Made by a program: the position numbers and the translations under genes
Shown here: piece after piece, positions 16,469 through 26,036 of the stretch
How positions within the stretch are numbered: position 1 is the stretch's first letter
Layout of the letters: every line of letters starts with the position of its first letter
From: an uncultured Bacteroidota bacterium
GTDB lineage: Bacteria > Bacteroidota > Bacteroidia > Flavobacteriales > Flavobacteriaceae
Length of the DNA stretch: 37,993 nucleotides
Reading direction: 5' to 3'
Assembly: GCA_902594485.1 (NCBI GenBank)
Contig: CACJMJ010000007.1
Coordinates: 1 to 37,993, forward strand
Notes under the pieces: generated by a model
The model's database searches: none
Told to the model about the DNA's origin: nothing
The model's input: the letters and a program-made list of their open reading frames with translations, nothing else

Positions 16469-17602
16469 TATTCTTTTAAATAGTGACCTTACAAAGGTCA
16501 TTATGTTAACCGAAATAAATATTCTAATCTCTTCAAAAATATTAGTTTTTTCACCAAGAAACTTAAATAGTAAAAGTGGATCATTGTTTCTAAATAAATC
16601 TGAGAAAACTTTACTTCCCTTGCCTTTTGAATCATAAAGTACATCAAGAAATAAAACATCATAAAACCAAAACCTATTTTTAAATTTTATTTTTGAGAGT
16701 GGTTTATCCTGCTTTAAATGCTCAATAATTATATCAATTTTTTCTATTGAATTTTTCACTGTATAGCCAGTACTAGGCTTTGTCCAGCCTCCAGAAGTAC
16801 CAATTTTTATAAAATGATCAGTATTTTCATTAAAAAAAGGGTAGCATGTCATTGGAATCACTCCTTTCTCCCTTTCCACAATCTTGAAATTTTCTATACC
16901 TTCATTTTTTAAGTACTTCTTAATCTCCTTTTCATATTCTGAATTTTTCATTATGTCACCACCAAAAAATGTATATTCAAATAGTGCAGAATTTTTTGAA
17001 AAAGGGAGCACATACATAAACCTGGTCTCTTCATGCTGTTCAATGCTAAAATCCATGAATCTAATTTTATTTTCATCAAAAAAATCATTCTCAGTCTCAA
17101 TTGTCCATCCTAAAAAGTGTTGATTCAAAAGAGGATATTTTTTGAAATCATATTTTGTAGCTTCATATATACTTGAAAAAACAATAGTACATAGAAAATC
17201 TCCATGATCTGTTTTGACATTGTTGTGATTAGAGTCCTTATCAATACCTTTAACAGTTGCATTTAAATAAGTAAAGTTTGATGCTCTATCAATTTTTTTC
17301 CTCATATAAGAGTAGAATCTATCAGATCTAACCATCTTATATTTATATGGGCTAAGATTAAAAGAACTACTAAATTCAGAATCTTTAAACTCTGCTTTTT
17401 CCCATGATTTGAATACTATTCTATCAAGAATATTACTTTGATTATCCCAGAAACTGAAAGTTTTATCATTATCAACCTTTGCTTCTTTTTCAATTATTAG
17501 AACTTTTTTATCATCAAAGAATCTATCTGAAATCAAAGCATTTGAAAGTAATAATCCAGATGCACCACCACCGCAAATAATGTAATCATAATCTTTCTTC
17601 AT
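16451..17602 (-). CDS. crtY: Lycopene beta-cyclase (CrtY-type)
   Basis: The enzyme converts lycopene to beta-carotene. The 383-residue protein opens with a Rossmann motif, YDYIICGGGASGLLLSNAL (about residues 5-23), with the acidic end of the second strand at LIIEKE. It then has TFSFWDN, which corresponds to the conserved S-W motif of the family, and GTSGGWTKPSTGYTV near residue 268. The length is normal. Members need the flavin in reduced form but do no net redox chemistry. Products would feed zeaxanthin-type pigments or retinal for a rhodopsin; neither crtZ nor a rhodopsin gene is in the window. It converges on, and overlaps, the polyprenyl synthase gene and is 49 bases from the divergent ZIP gene. 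Confidence 0.92.
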   Translation of the reverse strand: MKKDYDYIICGGGASGLLLSNALISDRFFDDKKVLIIEKEAKVDNDKTFSFWDNQSNILDRIVFKSWEKAEFKDSEFSSSFNLSPYKYKMVRSDRFYSYMRKKIDRASNFTYLNATVKGIDKDSNHNNVKTDHGDFLCTIVFSSIYEATKYDFKKYPLLNQHFLGWTIETENDFFDENKIRFMDFSIEQHEETRFMYVLPFSKNSALFEYTFFGGDIMKNSEYEKEIKKYLKNEGIENFKIVEREKGVIPMTCYPFFNENTDHFIKIGTSGGWTKPSTGYTVKNSIEKIDIIIEHLKQDKPLSKIKFKNRFWFYDVLFLDVLYDSKGKGSKVFSDLFRNNDPLLLFKFLGEKTNIFEEIRIFISVNIMTFVRSLFKRISNLSI

Positions 17603-17651
17603 ACAATAATTTTGTTGTTATTTTGCAATTGATGATTTCTAATATACAAAG

Positions 17652-18467
17652 ATGGACCAAATTATTGAGTATTTTTCAGGATTAAACCCTGTTGTAGGTG
17701 CTTTATATGCTACTCTATTTACATGGGGATTAACTGCTTTGGGAGCTTCAACAGTTTTTCTATTTAAGACAATGAGTAGAATGGCCCTAGATGGAATGTT
17801 AGGATTTACAGGAGGCGTTATGGTTGCAGCTAGTTTTTGGAGCTTACTATTTCCTGCTATTGAAATGAGTGCTGGAGAAGGATTTATAAAAGTTATGCCC
17901 GCAGCTATTGGTTTTGGTCTAGGTGCATTATTTATATTTGGAATTGATAAAGTTCTACCTCACATTCACATAAATTTTAAAGAGCCAGAGGGTATAAAGA
18001 CTCCATGGAGAAGAACAACTCTTCTTACACTTGCAGTAACTCTTCACAATATTCCAGAAGGTCTTGCAGTAGGAGTATTATTTGGTGGAGTAGCAACTGG
18101 TATTCCAGAAGCATCAATTGCAGGAGCGGTTGTATTAGCATTTGGGATTGGACTTCAAAATTTTCCAGAGGGGATTGCTGTAGCAATGCCGCTAAGAAGA
18201 TCAGGATTAAGTAAACGAAAAAGTTTTTGGTATGGACAATTATCGGCAATTGTTGAGCCCATAGCAGGAGTTATAGGTGCAATTGCCGTTACCTTTTTTA
18301 CACCCATACTTCCATATGCTTTAGCATTTGCTGCAGGAGCGATGATTTTTGTTGTTGTAGAAGAAGTAATTCCAGAGACTCAATTAGATAAATATACCGA
18401 TATCGCAACTCTTGGTTTTATAGGTGGTTTTATAGTGATGATGACACTTGATGTAGCTTTGGGTTAA
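17652..18467 (+). CDS. ZIP-family divalent metal transporter, GufA-type
   Basis: This inner-membrane carrier, probably for zinc or related divalent metals, has 271 residues and about eight membrane helices. The two metal-site motifs are HNIPEGLAVGVLFGG (TM4, about residues 133-147) and LQNFPEGIAVAMPLRR (TM5, about 166-181). The second has Gln where many ZIP proteins have His, which is usual for the GufA branch. EE in VVVEEVIPE near residue 237 completes the typical pattern. No histidine-rich loop is present. The stop codon shares a TTAA with the convergent thiL. No metal-responsive operator is evident upstream. Confidence 0.92.
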   Translation: MDQIIEYFSGLNPVVGALYATLFTWGLTALGASTVFLFKTMSRMALDGMLGFTGGVMVAASFWSLLFPAIEMSAGEGFIKVMPAAIGFGLGALFIFGIDKVLPHIHINFKEPEGIKTPWRRTTLLTLAVTLHNIPEGLAVGVLFGGVATGIPEASIAGAVVLAFGIGLQNFPEGIAVAMPLRRSGLSKRKSFWYGQLSAIVEPIAGVIGAIAVTFFTPILPYALAFAAGAMIFVVVEEVIPETQLDKYTDIATLGFIGGFIVMMTLDVALG

Positions 18468-19516
18468 GCACTACTGCTAAAGGAATCCCAACCAGAACTA
18501 TTAATATTAATCTTCTGACCTAAACTTGTGATCATACAGTTATCATTCTTTTTATCTATGCAACTTCCTATAATTGATAGGTGCTGAGACTGTTCAATTT
18601 TTTTTAAATTTCTTTTTGAAGTAGTAAATAAAAGCTCATAATCCTCACCACCATTAAGTGAAGCTATAGAGTGATCAATTTTAAATTCATCACATATAGT
18701 TTTTGTATCATCGGATATTGGAATTTGGCTCTCATTTATATGAAATGATAAACCCGAAGACCTAGATAAATGGTTAATCTCAGTGGATAAACCATCACTT
18801 ATATCAATCATAGAACTTGGAATAATTTTCAACTCATCTAGATAATTAATAACATCTATCCTTGCTTCAGGTTTTAACTGTCTTTGAATGCAGTAAGTAT
18901 ATTGACTTAAGTCAGGTTGAGAACTTGGGTTAACTTCAAATACATTCTTTTCTCTTTCTAAAACTTGAAGGCCCATGTAGGCTGCTCCCAAATCTCCAGA
19001 TACTACTAGTAAGTCATCAACTCTAGCACCATTTCTTTCTATAACTTTTCTACTTTTTGTATTACCAATGCATGTAACGGATATCATTAAACCTTTATTT
19101 GAAGATGTAGTATCGCCTCCAATTAGATCAATATTATAATTTGAACAAGCTAATTTGATTCCTTCGTATAATTCTTCAAGGGCATTTATTTTAAATCTGT
19201 TAGAAACTGCTATTGAGACTAAAATGTGTGAAGGCTTTACATTCATCGATATAATATCTGAAATGTTAACTACTACACTTTTATAACCTAAATGTTTGAG
19301 AGGTACATAAGATAAGTCAAAGTGGACTCCCTCAACCAAGATATCTTGTGAGATTGTTACATTGGTTTTGTCAAACCTTAACAATGCAGCATCATCCCCA
19401 ATATCGATAATTGTTGACTTATTACTATTCTTGAAAGATTTAGTAATTCTTTTTATTAGCTCAACTTCGCTAATATTAGAAAGTTCATTTTCTTGTTGAT
19501 TATTTGTATCATTCAT
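18464..19516 (-). CDS. thiL: Thiamine-monophosphate kinase
   Basis: ThiL phosphorylates thiamine monophosphate to thiamine diphosphate, the active cofactor. The 350-residue protein is in the AIR synthase-related fold: IDIGDDAALL (metal-nucleotide aspartates, about residues 41-50), LVEGVHFDLSY, DIISMNVKP, LIGGDTTSS near residue 137, DISDGLSTEINHL near residue 243 and GGEDYELLFT near residue 291. All family motifs are present. It is alone on its strand. A minus-strand TAAATTTG at 19528-19521 matches the -7 box but lies only four bases from the ATG with no good -33 partner. Confidence 0.95.
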   Translation of the reverse strand: MNDTNNQQENELSNISEVELIKRITKSFKNSNKSTIIDIGDDAALLRFDKTNVTISQDILVEGVHFDLSYVPLKHLGYKSVVVNISDIISMNVKPSHILVSIAVSNRFKINALEELYEGIKLACSNYNIDLIGGDTTSSNKGLMISVTCIGNTKSRKVIERNGARVDDLLVVSGDLGAAYMGLQVLEREKNVFEVNPSSQPDLSQYTYCIQRQLKPEARIDVINYLDELKIIPSSMIDISDGLSTEINHLSRSSGLSFHINESQIPISDDTKTICDEFKIDHSIASLNGGEDYELLFTTSKRNLKKIEQSQHLSIIGSCIDKKNDNCMITSLGQKININSSGWDSFSSSA

Positions 19517-19597
19517 TATTCAAATTTAAGTCAAATGATCAGTTAAATTAGGGTGTAATTTCTAAGATAATTATAGATTTATTAACACTTAAAAATA

Positions 19598-19628
19598 TTT
19601 AAAAAACCTTGATTTAATTGTATATTTG
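19598..19628 (+). promoter_or_regulatory. Predicted promoter of the suf operon
   Basis: TATATTTG at 19621-19628 is an exact TAnnTTTG -7 box. TTTA at 19598-19601, 19 bases upstream, is a one-mismatch -33 box. The sufB ATG follows 20 bases later. The 132-base region shared with thiL contains no evident IscR-type or Fur-type site that I can recognise. Confidence 0.5.
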
Positions 19629-19648
19629 CGAAAGTTTAAAGGTTATTT

Positions 19649-21094
19649 ATGGCTTACACTGAAGAAGAATTAAAGAAACAGCTTGAAACTAAAGAATACG
19701 AATATGGTTTCTACACAGATATTGACTCTGAAACCTTTCCTGTAGGACTTAGTGAAGATATTGTAGTTGCTATTTCAAAGAAAAAGAATGAACCAAAATG
19801 GATGACAGAATGGAGATTGGATGCATTCAAAATATGGAAAGAAATGAAAAAACCATCATGGTCTAATCTTAAATATAAAGAGCCTGATTATCAAGGAATT
19901 TCATATTATTCAGCTCCAAAGAAAAAGCCAGATCTCAAATCTTTAGATGAAGTTGATCCAGAGCTTATCAAGACATTCAATAAATTGGGGATTTCTATTG
20001 ACGAACAAAAAAGATTAAGTGGAGTAGCAATGGATGTTGTAGTAGACTCTGTTTCAGTTGCCACCTCTTTTAAGGACACATTAGAAGAAAAAGGAATAAT
20101 TTTTTGCTCAATTTCAGATGCCATAAAAAACCATCCTAAACTTGTTAGAAAGTATATAGGGACAGTGATTCCTAAAAGAGACAATTATTTTGCTGCACTT
20201 AATTCTGCAGTCTTTTCTGATGGATCATTTTGTTACATTCCTAAAGGAGTAAAGTGTCCAATGGAGTTATCTACCTATTTTAGGATTAATCAAGCTGGAA
20301 CTGGACAATTTGAAAGAACTCTGCTAATTGCTGACGAATCGAGTTATGTAAGTTATCTTGAAGGATGTACGGCACCATCAAGAGATGAAAATCAGCTTCA
20401 TGCTGCAGTTGTAGAATTAATTGCTTTAGATGATGCTGAGATAAAATATTCAACTGTACAAAATTGGTTTCCTGGAGATAAAAATGGAAATGGTGGAGTA
20501 TTTAATTTTGTAACTAAAAGAGGTATTTGTCATGATAGATCAAAAATTTCTTGGACTCAGGTAGAAACCGGTTCTGCTGTAACTTGGAAATACCCGTCAT
20601 GTGTTCTAAAAGGAAATGATTCAATTGGTGAGTTCTATTCCATTGCTGTTACAAATAATTTTCAACAGGCTGATACTGGAACAAAAATGATACACATAGG
20701 AAAGAATACAAAAAGTACAATTATTTCAAAAGGAGTTTCAGCTGGAAAATCACAAAATAGCTACAGGGGGTTAGTAAAAATATCACCCATGGCTGAAAAT
20801 GCTAGAAACTTTTCTCAATGTGATTCACTATTGATGGGTAACGAATGTGGTGCTCATACATTCCCTTACATTGAAGCACAAAATAAATCTGCTCAGATTG
20901 AGCATGAAGCTTCTACAAGTAAAATTGGCGAGGACCAAATTTTTTATTGTAATCAAAGGGGTATCGATACAGAAAAGGCTATAGCTCTAATTGTTAACGG
21001 ATTTAGTAAAGAAGTACTAAATAAACTTCCTATGGAATTTGCTGTTGAGGCTCAAAAACTATTAGAAATATCATTAGAAGGTTCTGTTGGTTAA
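19649..21094 (+). CDS. sufB: Fe-S cluster scaffold subunit SufB
   Basis: SufB forms the SufBC2D scaffold on which iron-sulfur clusters are built in the cytoplasm. The 481-residue protein keeps the family landmarks: [19 protein letters not shown] (about 206-224), [21 protein letters not shown], of which EGCTAP is characteristic, and FYCNQRGI with Cys434, matching the conserved FYCxQRG cysteine near the SufB-SufD interface. The C-terminus [18 protein letters not shown] is canonical. It is the first gene of the operon. No LAGLIDADG intein, which sometimes sits in sufB, is present. Confidence 0.97.
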   Translation: MAYTEEELKKQLETKEYEYGFYTDIDSETFPVGLSEDIVVAISKKKNEPKWMTEWRLDAFKIWKEMKKPSWSNLKYKEPDYQGISYYSAPKKKPDLKSLDEVDPELIKTFNKLGISIDEQKRLSGVAMDVVVDSVSVATSFKDTLEEKGIIFCSISDAIKNHPKLVRKYIGTVIPKRDNYFAALNSAVFSDGSFCYIPKGVKCPMELSTYFRINQAGTGQFERTLLIADESSYVSYLEGCTAPSRDENQLHAAVVELIALDDAEIKYSTVQNWFPGDKNGNGGVFNFVTKRGICHDRSKISWTQVETGSAVTWKYPSCVLKGNDSIGEFYSIAVTNNFQQADTGTKMIHIGKNTKSTIISKGVSAGKSQNSYRGLVKISPMAENARNFSQCDSLLMGNECGAHTFPYIEAQNKSAQIEHEASTSKIGEDQIFYCNQRGIDTEKAIALIVNGFSKEVLNKLPMEFAVEAQKLLEISLEGSVG

Positions 21095-21104
21095 AAAAAT
21101 ATAT

Positions 21105-21851
21105 ATGTTAGAAATAGATAATTTACATTGCAAGATAGACGGAAAGTCAATTCTAAAAGGAGTTAACTTAAAGATTAAAAAAGGTGAGATACATGCTATA
21201 ATGGGCCCGAACGGTTCTGGTAAGAGTACTCTTGCAAATGTGATTTCTGGACATGAAGATTATGAAGTTACTAAAGGGACAATCTATTTTGATGAAAAAG
21301 AAATAAATGATCTTGGTGTTGATGAAAGAGCTCATGAGGGTATCTTTATGTCATTTCAATACCCTGTTGAAATTCCTGGTGTAACAGTAACCAATTTTAT
21401 CAAGACTGCAATTAACGAGACTAGAAAATCTCAAGGGCTTGATGATATGTCATCAAGTGAGATGTTAAAAAAAATTAGAGAGAAAGCAAATCTGCTTGAC
21501 ATGGATTCAAATTTTTTATCAAGGTCATTAAATGAAGGCTTTTCCGGCGGAGAAAAAAAGAGAAATGAAATTTTTCAAATGGCAATGATGGAACCAAAAT
21601 TGGCAGTTCTTGACGAAACTGATTCTGGATTAGATATTGACGCTTTAAAAATAGTTGCGAACGGTGTTGTTAAATGTAGTAATGATGATAATTCTGTGCT
21701 TGTTATTACACATTATCAAAGGCTCTTAGATTATATAGTGCCTGATAAAGTTCATGTCATTATGGATGGTAAAGTAGTTAAATCAGGAAATAAAGATCTT
21801 GCAAAAAAAATTGAAGATGTTGGATATGACTGGTTGAAAAAAAGTAATTAA
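21105..21851 (+). CDS. sufC: Fe-S assembly ATPase SufC
   Basis: SufC is the ABC-type ATPase that drives conformational change of SufB/SufD. Walker A is GPNGSGKSTL (about residues 34-43), the signature loop is GFSGGEKKRNE, and Walker B is LAVLDETDSGLDIDAL, the SufC-specific DSGLD form. The switch His occurs in VITHYQRLL. The reading frame is open back to a TTG at 21087 inside sufB, but I use ATG at 21105, which gives 248 residues and the family N-terminus MLEIDNLHCKI, ten bases after the sufB stop. No membrane domain partner is present, as expected. Confidence 0.96.
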   Translation: MLEIDNLHCKIDGKSILKGVNLKIKKGEIHAIMGPNGSGKSTLANVISGHEDYEVTKGTIYFDEKEINDLGVDERAHEGIFMSFQYPVEIPGVTVTNFIKTAINETRKSQGLDDMSSSEMLKKIREKANLLDMDSNFLSRSLNEGFSGGEKKRNEIFQMAMMEPKLAVLDETDSGLDIDALKIVANGVVKCSNDDNSVLVITHYQRLLDYIVPDKVHVIMDGKVVKSGNKDLAKKIEDVGYDWLKKSN

Positions 21852-21856
21852 TAATT

Positions 21857-23173
21857 ATGAGCTTTCAAGATAAATTACTGGATTCTTTTATTGCCTTTGA
21901 GCAAGTCATAGACCTTGAAAATCCAATACATACAGACAGGAAAAATGCATTAAAGAGATTTGAGAGTAAAGGCTTTCCTACAAAAAAAGATGAACTCTGG
22001 AAGTATACATCTCTTAAATCAATTATACAAAAAGATTATAGTTTATCCGTTAAAAGCAATCCAAATATTGGATTAAAGGATATAAAAAAATATTCAATTA
22101 ATGATATTGATTCATTTAAAATAGTTTTTGTTGATGGTGTTTTTAATCCCTTCTTGTCAAATACAACTCATGATGGTAAGGACATATGTGTACTATCTGC
22201 TGCTTTAACAAAAAGTAAGTATAAAAAAACAATTAAAAAATACTTCAATAAAATAGTTCCTGAAGACCAGAGTTTGGCTTCATTAAATACCTCCTATACC
22301 CAGGAAGGAGCATATATTCACATACCAAAATCTGTTTTACCAGAGGATCCTGTTCAGATATTGCATTTTTCTTCAGGAAAAAATAAACCTCTATGGCTTC
22401 AGCCAAGGAATTTGATTATAGTTGAAGAAAATGCTAGAGTTGAAATAATTGAAAGACACCAAAGTTTGAGAGCTCATGATGGAGTTACTAACTCATTGAC
22501 TGAGATATATGCCGAAAAGAACTCATTTGTTGATTACTACAAAATTCAGAATGATTTAGAAACTTCAAATTTAATTGATAATACATTTATTGATCAGCAA
22601 AGGGACAGTAATGTTAGGGTTCATACTTTTTCCTTTGGTGGAAAACTAACTAGAAATAATTTAAATTTCTACCACAAAGGTGAGAATATTCAATCCACAT
22701 TAAAAGGCCTTACAATACTTGAAAGTGATCAACATGTAGATCATAATACACTTGTGAATCATGCTCAACCAAATTGTGAAAGCCATCAGGACTATAAGGG
22801 AATTTTTTCTGAAAGATCTGTCGGTGTTTTTAATGGAAAAATACTAGTTGATCAAATTGCACAAAAAACAAATGCATTTCAGCAAAATAATAATATACTG
22901 ATTGATAATAAAGCTAAGGTTAACTCAAAACCTCAATTAGAAATATTTGCTGATGATGTCAAGTGTTCTCATGGATGTACAATTGGACAACTTGACAAAG
23001 AAGCACTTTTTTATCTAAAATCTAGAGGTATTCCAGAAAAAGAAGCAATTGCTCTTTTAACTTATGGATTTGCAAATAGTATTCTTAAAAGTGTAAATAT
23101 CCCTAGTCTAAAGAAAAGAATTAACTCACTAATATCAAAAAAACTAGGTGTTGACTTAGGATTCGATTTATAA
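21857..23173 (+). CDS. sufD: Fe-S cluster assembly protein SufD
   Basis: SufD is the SufB paralogue in the scaffold and helps iron entry. The 438-residue protein has the N-terminal helical region with KKDELWKYTSLK (about 43-54). The right-handed beta-helix follows, and the C-terminal conserved stretch VKCSHGCTIGQLD (about 373-385) carries the His that is functionally important in the E. coli protein. The end ALLTYGFANSILKSV is typical. It starts five bases after sufC and abuts sufS with no gap. Confidence 0.95.
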   Translation: MSFQDKLLDSFIAFEQVIDLENPIHTDRKNALKRFESKGFPTKKDELWKYTSLKSIIQKDYSLSVKSNPNIGLKDIKKYSINDIDSFKIVFVDGVFNPFLSNTTHDGKDICVLSAALTKSKYKKTIKKYFNKIVPEDQSLASLNTSYTQEGAYIHIPKSVLPEDPVQILHFSSGKNKPLWLQPRNLIIVEENARVEIIERHQSLRAHDGVTNSLTEIYAEKNSFVDYYKIQNDLETSNLIDNTFIDQQRDSNVRVHTFSFGGKLTRNNLNFYHKGENIQSTLKGLTILESDQHVDHNTLVNHAQPNCESHQDYKGIFSERSVGVFNGKILVDQIAQKTNAFQQNNNILIDNKAKVNSKPQLEIFADDVKCSHGCTIGQLDKEALFYLKSRGIPEKEAIALLTYGFANSILKSVNIPSLKKRINSLISKKLGVDLGFDL

Positions 23174-24388
23174 ATGCTGGATGTATATAAAATAAGAGAA
23201 GACTTTCCAATACTTGGTAAAAAGGTCAATAATACTGACTTAATTTACTTTGATAATGCAGCTACATCTCAGACTCCAAATCAAGTTATTGATGTTATAT
23301 CAGATTACTATAAACAGTATAATTCAAATATTCATAGAGGCTTACATTCACTTAGTGCAGATGCTACTAATAAATATGAAAATTCAAGGACACTAATTAA
23401 AAATCATTTTGGAGCTTCTCATGAACATGAAATAATTTTTACATCAGGAACCACACATGGAATAAATATTATTTCCTCGGGTCTTGAAAAACTAATTTCT
23501 TCAAAGGATGAATTAATCGTATCAGAGATGGAGCATCACTCCAATATCGTTCCATGGCAAATGCTTTGTGAAAAAACTGGTTCAAAACTCAAAGTAATAC
23601 CAATTAATGATGATGGCACACTTAATATGGATGAATATAAATCATTACTTACTCCTGCAGTTAAATTTGTTTTCATAAATCATGTGTCAAATACTCTAGG
23701 TATTGTGAATCCAGTTAAAGAAATTATAGATCTTGCTCACAAGAATAACAGTAAAGTTCTGATTGATGGTGCCCAAGGTGCCGCTCATTTCAAGATTAAC
23801 TTAAAGGAGTTAGATGTAGATTATTATGTTGCCTCAGCACATAAATTATGTGGTCCAACTGGAGTTGGATTCTTGTATGGAAAATCGGAGTTGCTAAATT
23901 CACTTCCACCATACCAAGGTGGAGGTGAGATGATATCTACTGTAACCTTTAACAAAACCGAGTATGCTGACCTTCCTCATAAATTTGAAGCAGGAACCCC
24001 AAATATTGCAGGTGTTATTGGGTTTGGTGCTGCAATAGAATATATGAACTCAATTGGTTTTGATAATATAGAAGTGTATGAAAAAGAACTTTTAGATTAT
24101 GCCACAGAAAATCTAAAAAAAATTGAGAACATTATAATATATGGAGATGTAGATGATAAAATATCTGTTATTTCTTTTAATGTAGGTAATCACCATCCAT
24201 CTGATATTGGTTCTATTCTTGATCAATATGGGGTTGCAGTCAGGACAGGACAGCACTGCACGCAGCCTATAATGGATCATTTCAATATTCCAGGAACAGT
24301 TAGAGCCTCCTTCTCTTTTTACAATACCAAAAGTGAAATAGATTTATTTATTGATGCCCTAAAAAAGGCATCAAAAATGTTGGGATAA
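23174..24388 (+). CDS. sufS: Cysteine desulfurase SufS
   Basis: SufS removes sulfur from cysteine, using pyridoxal phosphate, and passes it to SufE. The 404-residue class V aminotransferase-fold protein shows YFDNAATSQTPNQV near residue 24, HHSNIVPWQ near residue 124, the PLP-binding lysine in ASAHKLCGPTGVGFLYG (about residues 220-236) and the catalytic persulfide cysteine in RTGQHCTQPIMDHF near residue 361. This is the group II (SufS/CsdA) arrangement. The start ATG directly follows the sufD stop. Confidence 0.97.
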   Translation: MLDVYKIREDFPILGKKVNNTDLIYFDNAATSQTPNQVIDVISDYYKQYNSNIHRGLHSLSADATNKYENSRTLIKNHFGASHEHEIIFTSGTTHGINIISSGLEKLISSKDELIVSEMEHHSNIVPWQMLCEKTGSKLKVIPINDDGTLNMDEYKSLLTPAVKFVFINHVSNTLGIVNPVKEIIDLAHKNNSKVLIDGAQGAAHFKINLKELDVDYYVASAHKLCGPTGVGFLYGKSELLNSLPPYQGGGEMISTVTFNKTEYADLPHKFEAGTPNIAGVIGFGAAIEYMNSIGFDNIEVYEKELLDYATENLKKIENIIIYGDVDDKISVISFNVGNHHPSDIGSILDQYGVAVRTGQHCTQPIMDHFNIPGTVRASFSFYNTKSEIDLFIDALKKASKMLG

Positions 24389-24398
24389 TTGCTTAATT

Positions 24399-24827
24399 TT
24401 GAACGTGCAAAGCATTCAACAAATACAGGACCAAATAATTGAAGAGTTTGATTTTTTTCAAGATTGGTCAGAAAAGTATCAATATTTAATTGATCTTGGC
24501 AAAAATCTACCTGAATTTAATGATAGTAACAGAGTCGATTCTAATCTTATAAAAGGCTGTCAAAGTAAAGTGTGGCTAAACTCATCTTTTGATAATAACA
24601 TTGTTATATTTGAAGCGGATAGTGATGCAATAATCTCTAAGGGAATCATATCTCTTTTAATTAGAGTTTTCTCTGGTCATACACCAGATGAAATTATTGC
24701 AGCTAATATCGATTTTATCGAGAAAATAGGTTTAAATAGTCATCTTTCGCAGACTAGGGCAAACGGTCTACTTTCAATGATAAAACAAATCAAAATATAT
24801 GCTTTAGCGTATCAAGCAAAAAACTAA
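24399..24827 (+). CDS. sufE: SufE-family sulfur acceptor
   Basis: SufE accepts persulfide sulfur from SufS and delivers it to SufB. The 142-residue protein has the family N-terminus IIEEFDFFQDW, the LIDLGKNLPEF segment, and the active-site loop IKGCQSKVWL with Cys54 (counted from the TTG). The C-terminal ANGLLSMIKQIKIYA helix is typical. No ATG exists upstream of the conserved region; the start must be TTG at 24399 or GTG at 24405. The gap to sufS is ten bases from the TTG. The sufE-after-sufS order is normal for Flavobacteriia. Confidence 0.94.
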   Translation: MNVQSIQQIQDQIIEEFDFFQDWSEKYQYLIDLGKNLPEFNDSNRVDSNLIKGCQSKVWLNSSFDNNIVIFEADSDAIISKGIISLLIRVFSGHTPDEIIAANIDFIEKIGLNSHLSQTRANGLLSMIKQIKIYALAYQAKN

Positions 24828-24828
24828 A

Positions 24829-25149
24829 ATGACAAAAATGAATACACAAGATTTAGGCGAAAAAATTGTAAAAGAATTAAAATCAATATTTGATCCTGAA
24901 ATACCTGTTGATATTTATGAGTTAGGATTAATCTATGATGTTTTTGTAAATGAGGATAATGAAGTAAAAATTCTTATGACACTTACTTCACCAAACTGTC
25001 CAGTTGCTGAATCATTACCCCAGGAAGTCGAAGAAAAAATAAGGTCAATTGATGAGGTTAAAACTGCAGAGGTTGAAATTACATTTGACCCACCTTGGAC
25101 AAAAGATTTAATGAGTGAAGAGGCAAAACTTGAATTAGGATTTTTGTAA
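24829..25149 (+). CDS. SUF-linked DUF59 (MIP18-type) protein, SufT-like
   Basis: This 106-residue protein is a stand-alone DUF59/MIP18 domain. It shows FDPEIPVDIYELGLIYDV (about residues 18-35), the conserved cysteine in TLTSPNCPVAESLP (about 49-62) and EITFDPPWTKDLMS (about 82-95). Related proteins (SufT, PaaD, eukaryotic Cia2) help maturation of Fe-S proteins. Its place one base after sufE, inside the suf operon, supports a role in cluster assembly or delivery. The exact biochemical step is not settled by the sequence. Confidence 0.92.
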   Translation: MTKMNTQDLGEKIVKELKSIFDPEIPVDIYELGLIYDVFVNEDNEVKILMTLTSPNCPVAESLPQEVEEKIRSIDEVKTAEVEITFDPPWTKDLMSEEAKLELGFL

Positions 25150-25156
25150 TCATTTC

Positions 25157-26035
25157 ATGAAACAAAATTTTCTTTTATTTTTTTTGATATTTTCTATAAA
25201 TACTTTTTCTCAAGAAGAAGCAAAAAAAGATTCTCTTTGGACAACTAGAGGAAATGTTGCCATTCTTTTAAACCAAACAGGATTCAGTGATTGGGTGGGA
25301 GGAGGAACAAATAATTTTTCTGGTACATTAAAATTTGACTATGAGTGGGAGTACAGAGATAAGGGTTGGGACTGGTTGACTAACTTTGAATCTGCTTATG
25401 GATTAGCTAAATATAAAAATGCTCCATTTGCCAGAAAAATTGATGATAGAATTTTAATTCAATCAATAGTTGGTAAAGAATTTACCAAAAATTTATCTTT
25501 CTCTGCTTTCTTTAACTTCACATCTCAACTTGGAAATGGGTATAAATACAAAAAGGATTCAAATAATAATGAGATACGTGAATTGACAACTAGAATATTT
25601 TCTCCTGCGTACTTTCAATTAGGATCAGGATTCCTTTGGAAAAAAGATGAGACATTATGGGTCAATTATTCTCCTATTGCTACAAGATTAATCTTAGTTA
25701 GTAAAAAATTTACTCAAGACTTAACCGGTAATGATACTTATTTCGGTGTGTTACCTAATGAATCATCTAGATATGAGCTTGGAGCTAATTTAACTTTCCA
25801 TTCAGAGGGGAACCTACTTGAAGATATAAAGTATAAACAAGATTTAAAGCTTTTCTCTAACTATTTGGAAGATGCCTCAAACATAGATCTAGATTATCTA
25901 GTGCAAATTGAAGTTGATATAAACCCTCTTCTCTCAACTCAACTAATTTTTCAATTAATTTATGATGATAATGCTATTTCAAGACTTCAAGTAAGAGAAG
26001 TGTTTGGCGTTGGGGTTCAACTTAAATTAGATTAG
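25157..26035 (+). CDS. DUF3078 protein, probable outer-membrane beta-barrel
   Basis: The 292-residue protein begins with a signal peptide ending at NTFSQ (about residue 18). It continues as alternating amphipathic strands rich in Trp, Tyr and Phe (for example GNVAILLNQTGFSDWVGGG and WLTNFESAYGLAKYK) and ends in a strand closing VGVQLKLD. The opening and the GFSDWVGGGTNNFS motif identify DUF3078, a family common in Bacteroidota. About ten to twelve strands would make a small outer-membrane barrel. No function is known to me. It starts seven bases after the DUF59 gene stop and so is likely co-transcribed with suf, without an evident functional link. Confidence 0.88.
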   Translation: MKQNFLLFFLIFSINTFSQEEAKKDSLWTTRGNVAILLNQTGFSDWVGGGTNNFSGTLKFDYEWEYRDKGWDWLTNFESAYGLAKYKNAPFARKIDDRILIQSIVGKEFTKNLSFSAFFNFTSQLGNGYKYKKDSNNNEIRELTTRIFSPAYFQLGSGFLWKKDETLWVNYSPIATRLILVSKKFTQDLTGNDTYFGVLPNESSRYELGANLTFHSEGNLLEDIKYKQDLKLFSNYLEDASNIDLDYLVQIEVDINPLLSTQLIFQLIYDDNAISRLQVREVFGVGVQLKLD

Positions 26036-26036
26036 C

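Noticed and set aside
18005-18249. Overlapping short open frames on both strands inside the ZIP transporter gene
   Set aside because: They are alternative frames of a well-supported membrane protein; the Ser/Tyr/Arg- or Leu/Gln-rich translations look like frame shadows.
19521-19528. Minus-strand TAAATTTG as the thiL promoter
   Set aside because: It matches the -7 consensus but is only four bases from the ATG and has no -33 partner; it would require a leaderless transcript, so I do not list it as a feature.
20900-21090. Possible intein or insertion in sufB
   Set aside because: The conserved C-terminal region is continuous and the protein has the normal 481-residue length.
21087-21104. TTG start six codons upstream for sufC
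   Set aside because: ATG at 21105 gives the family N-terminus; the TTG lies within sufB and adds residues that the family lacks.
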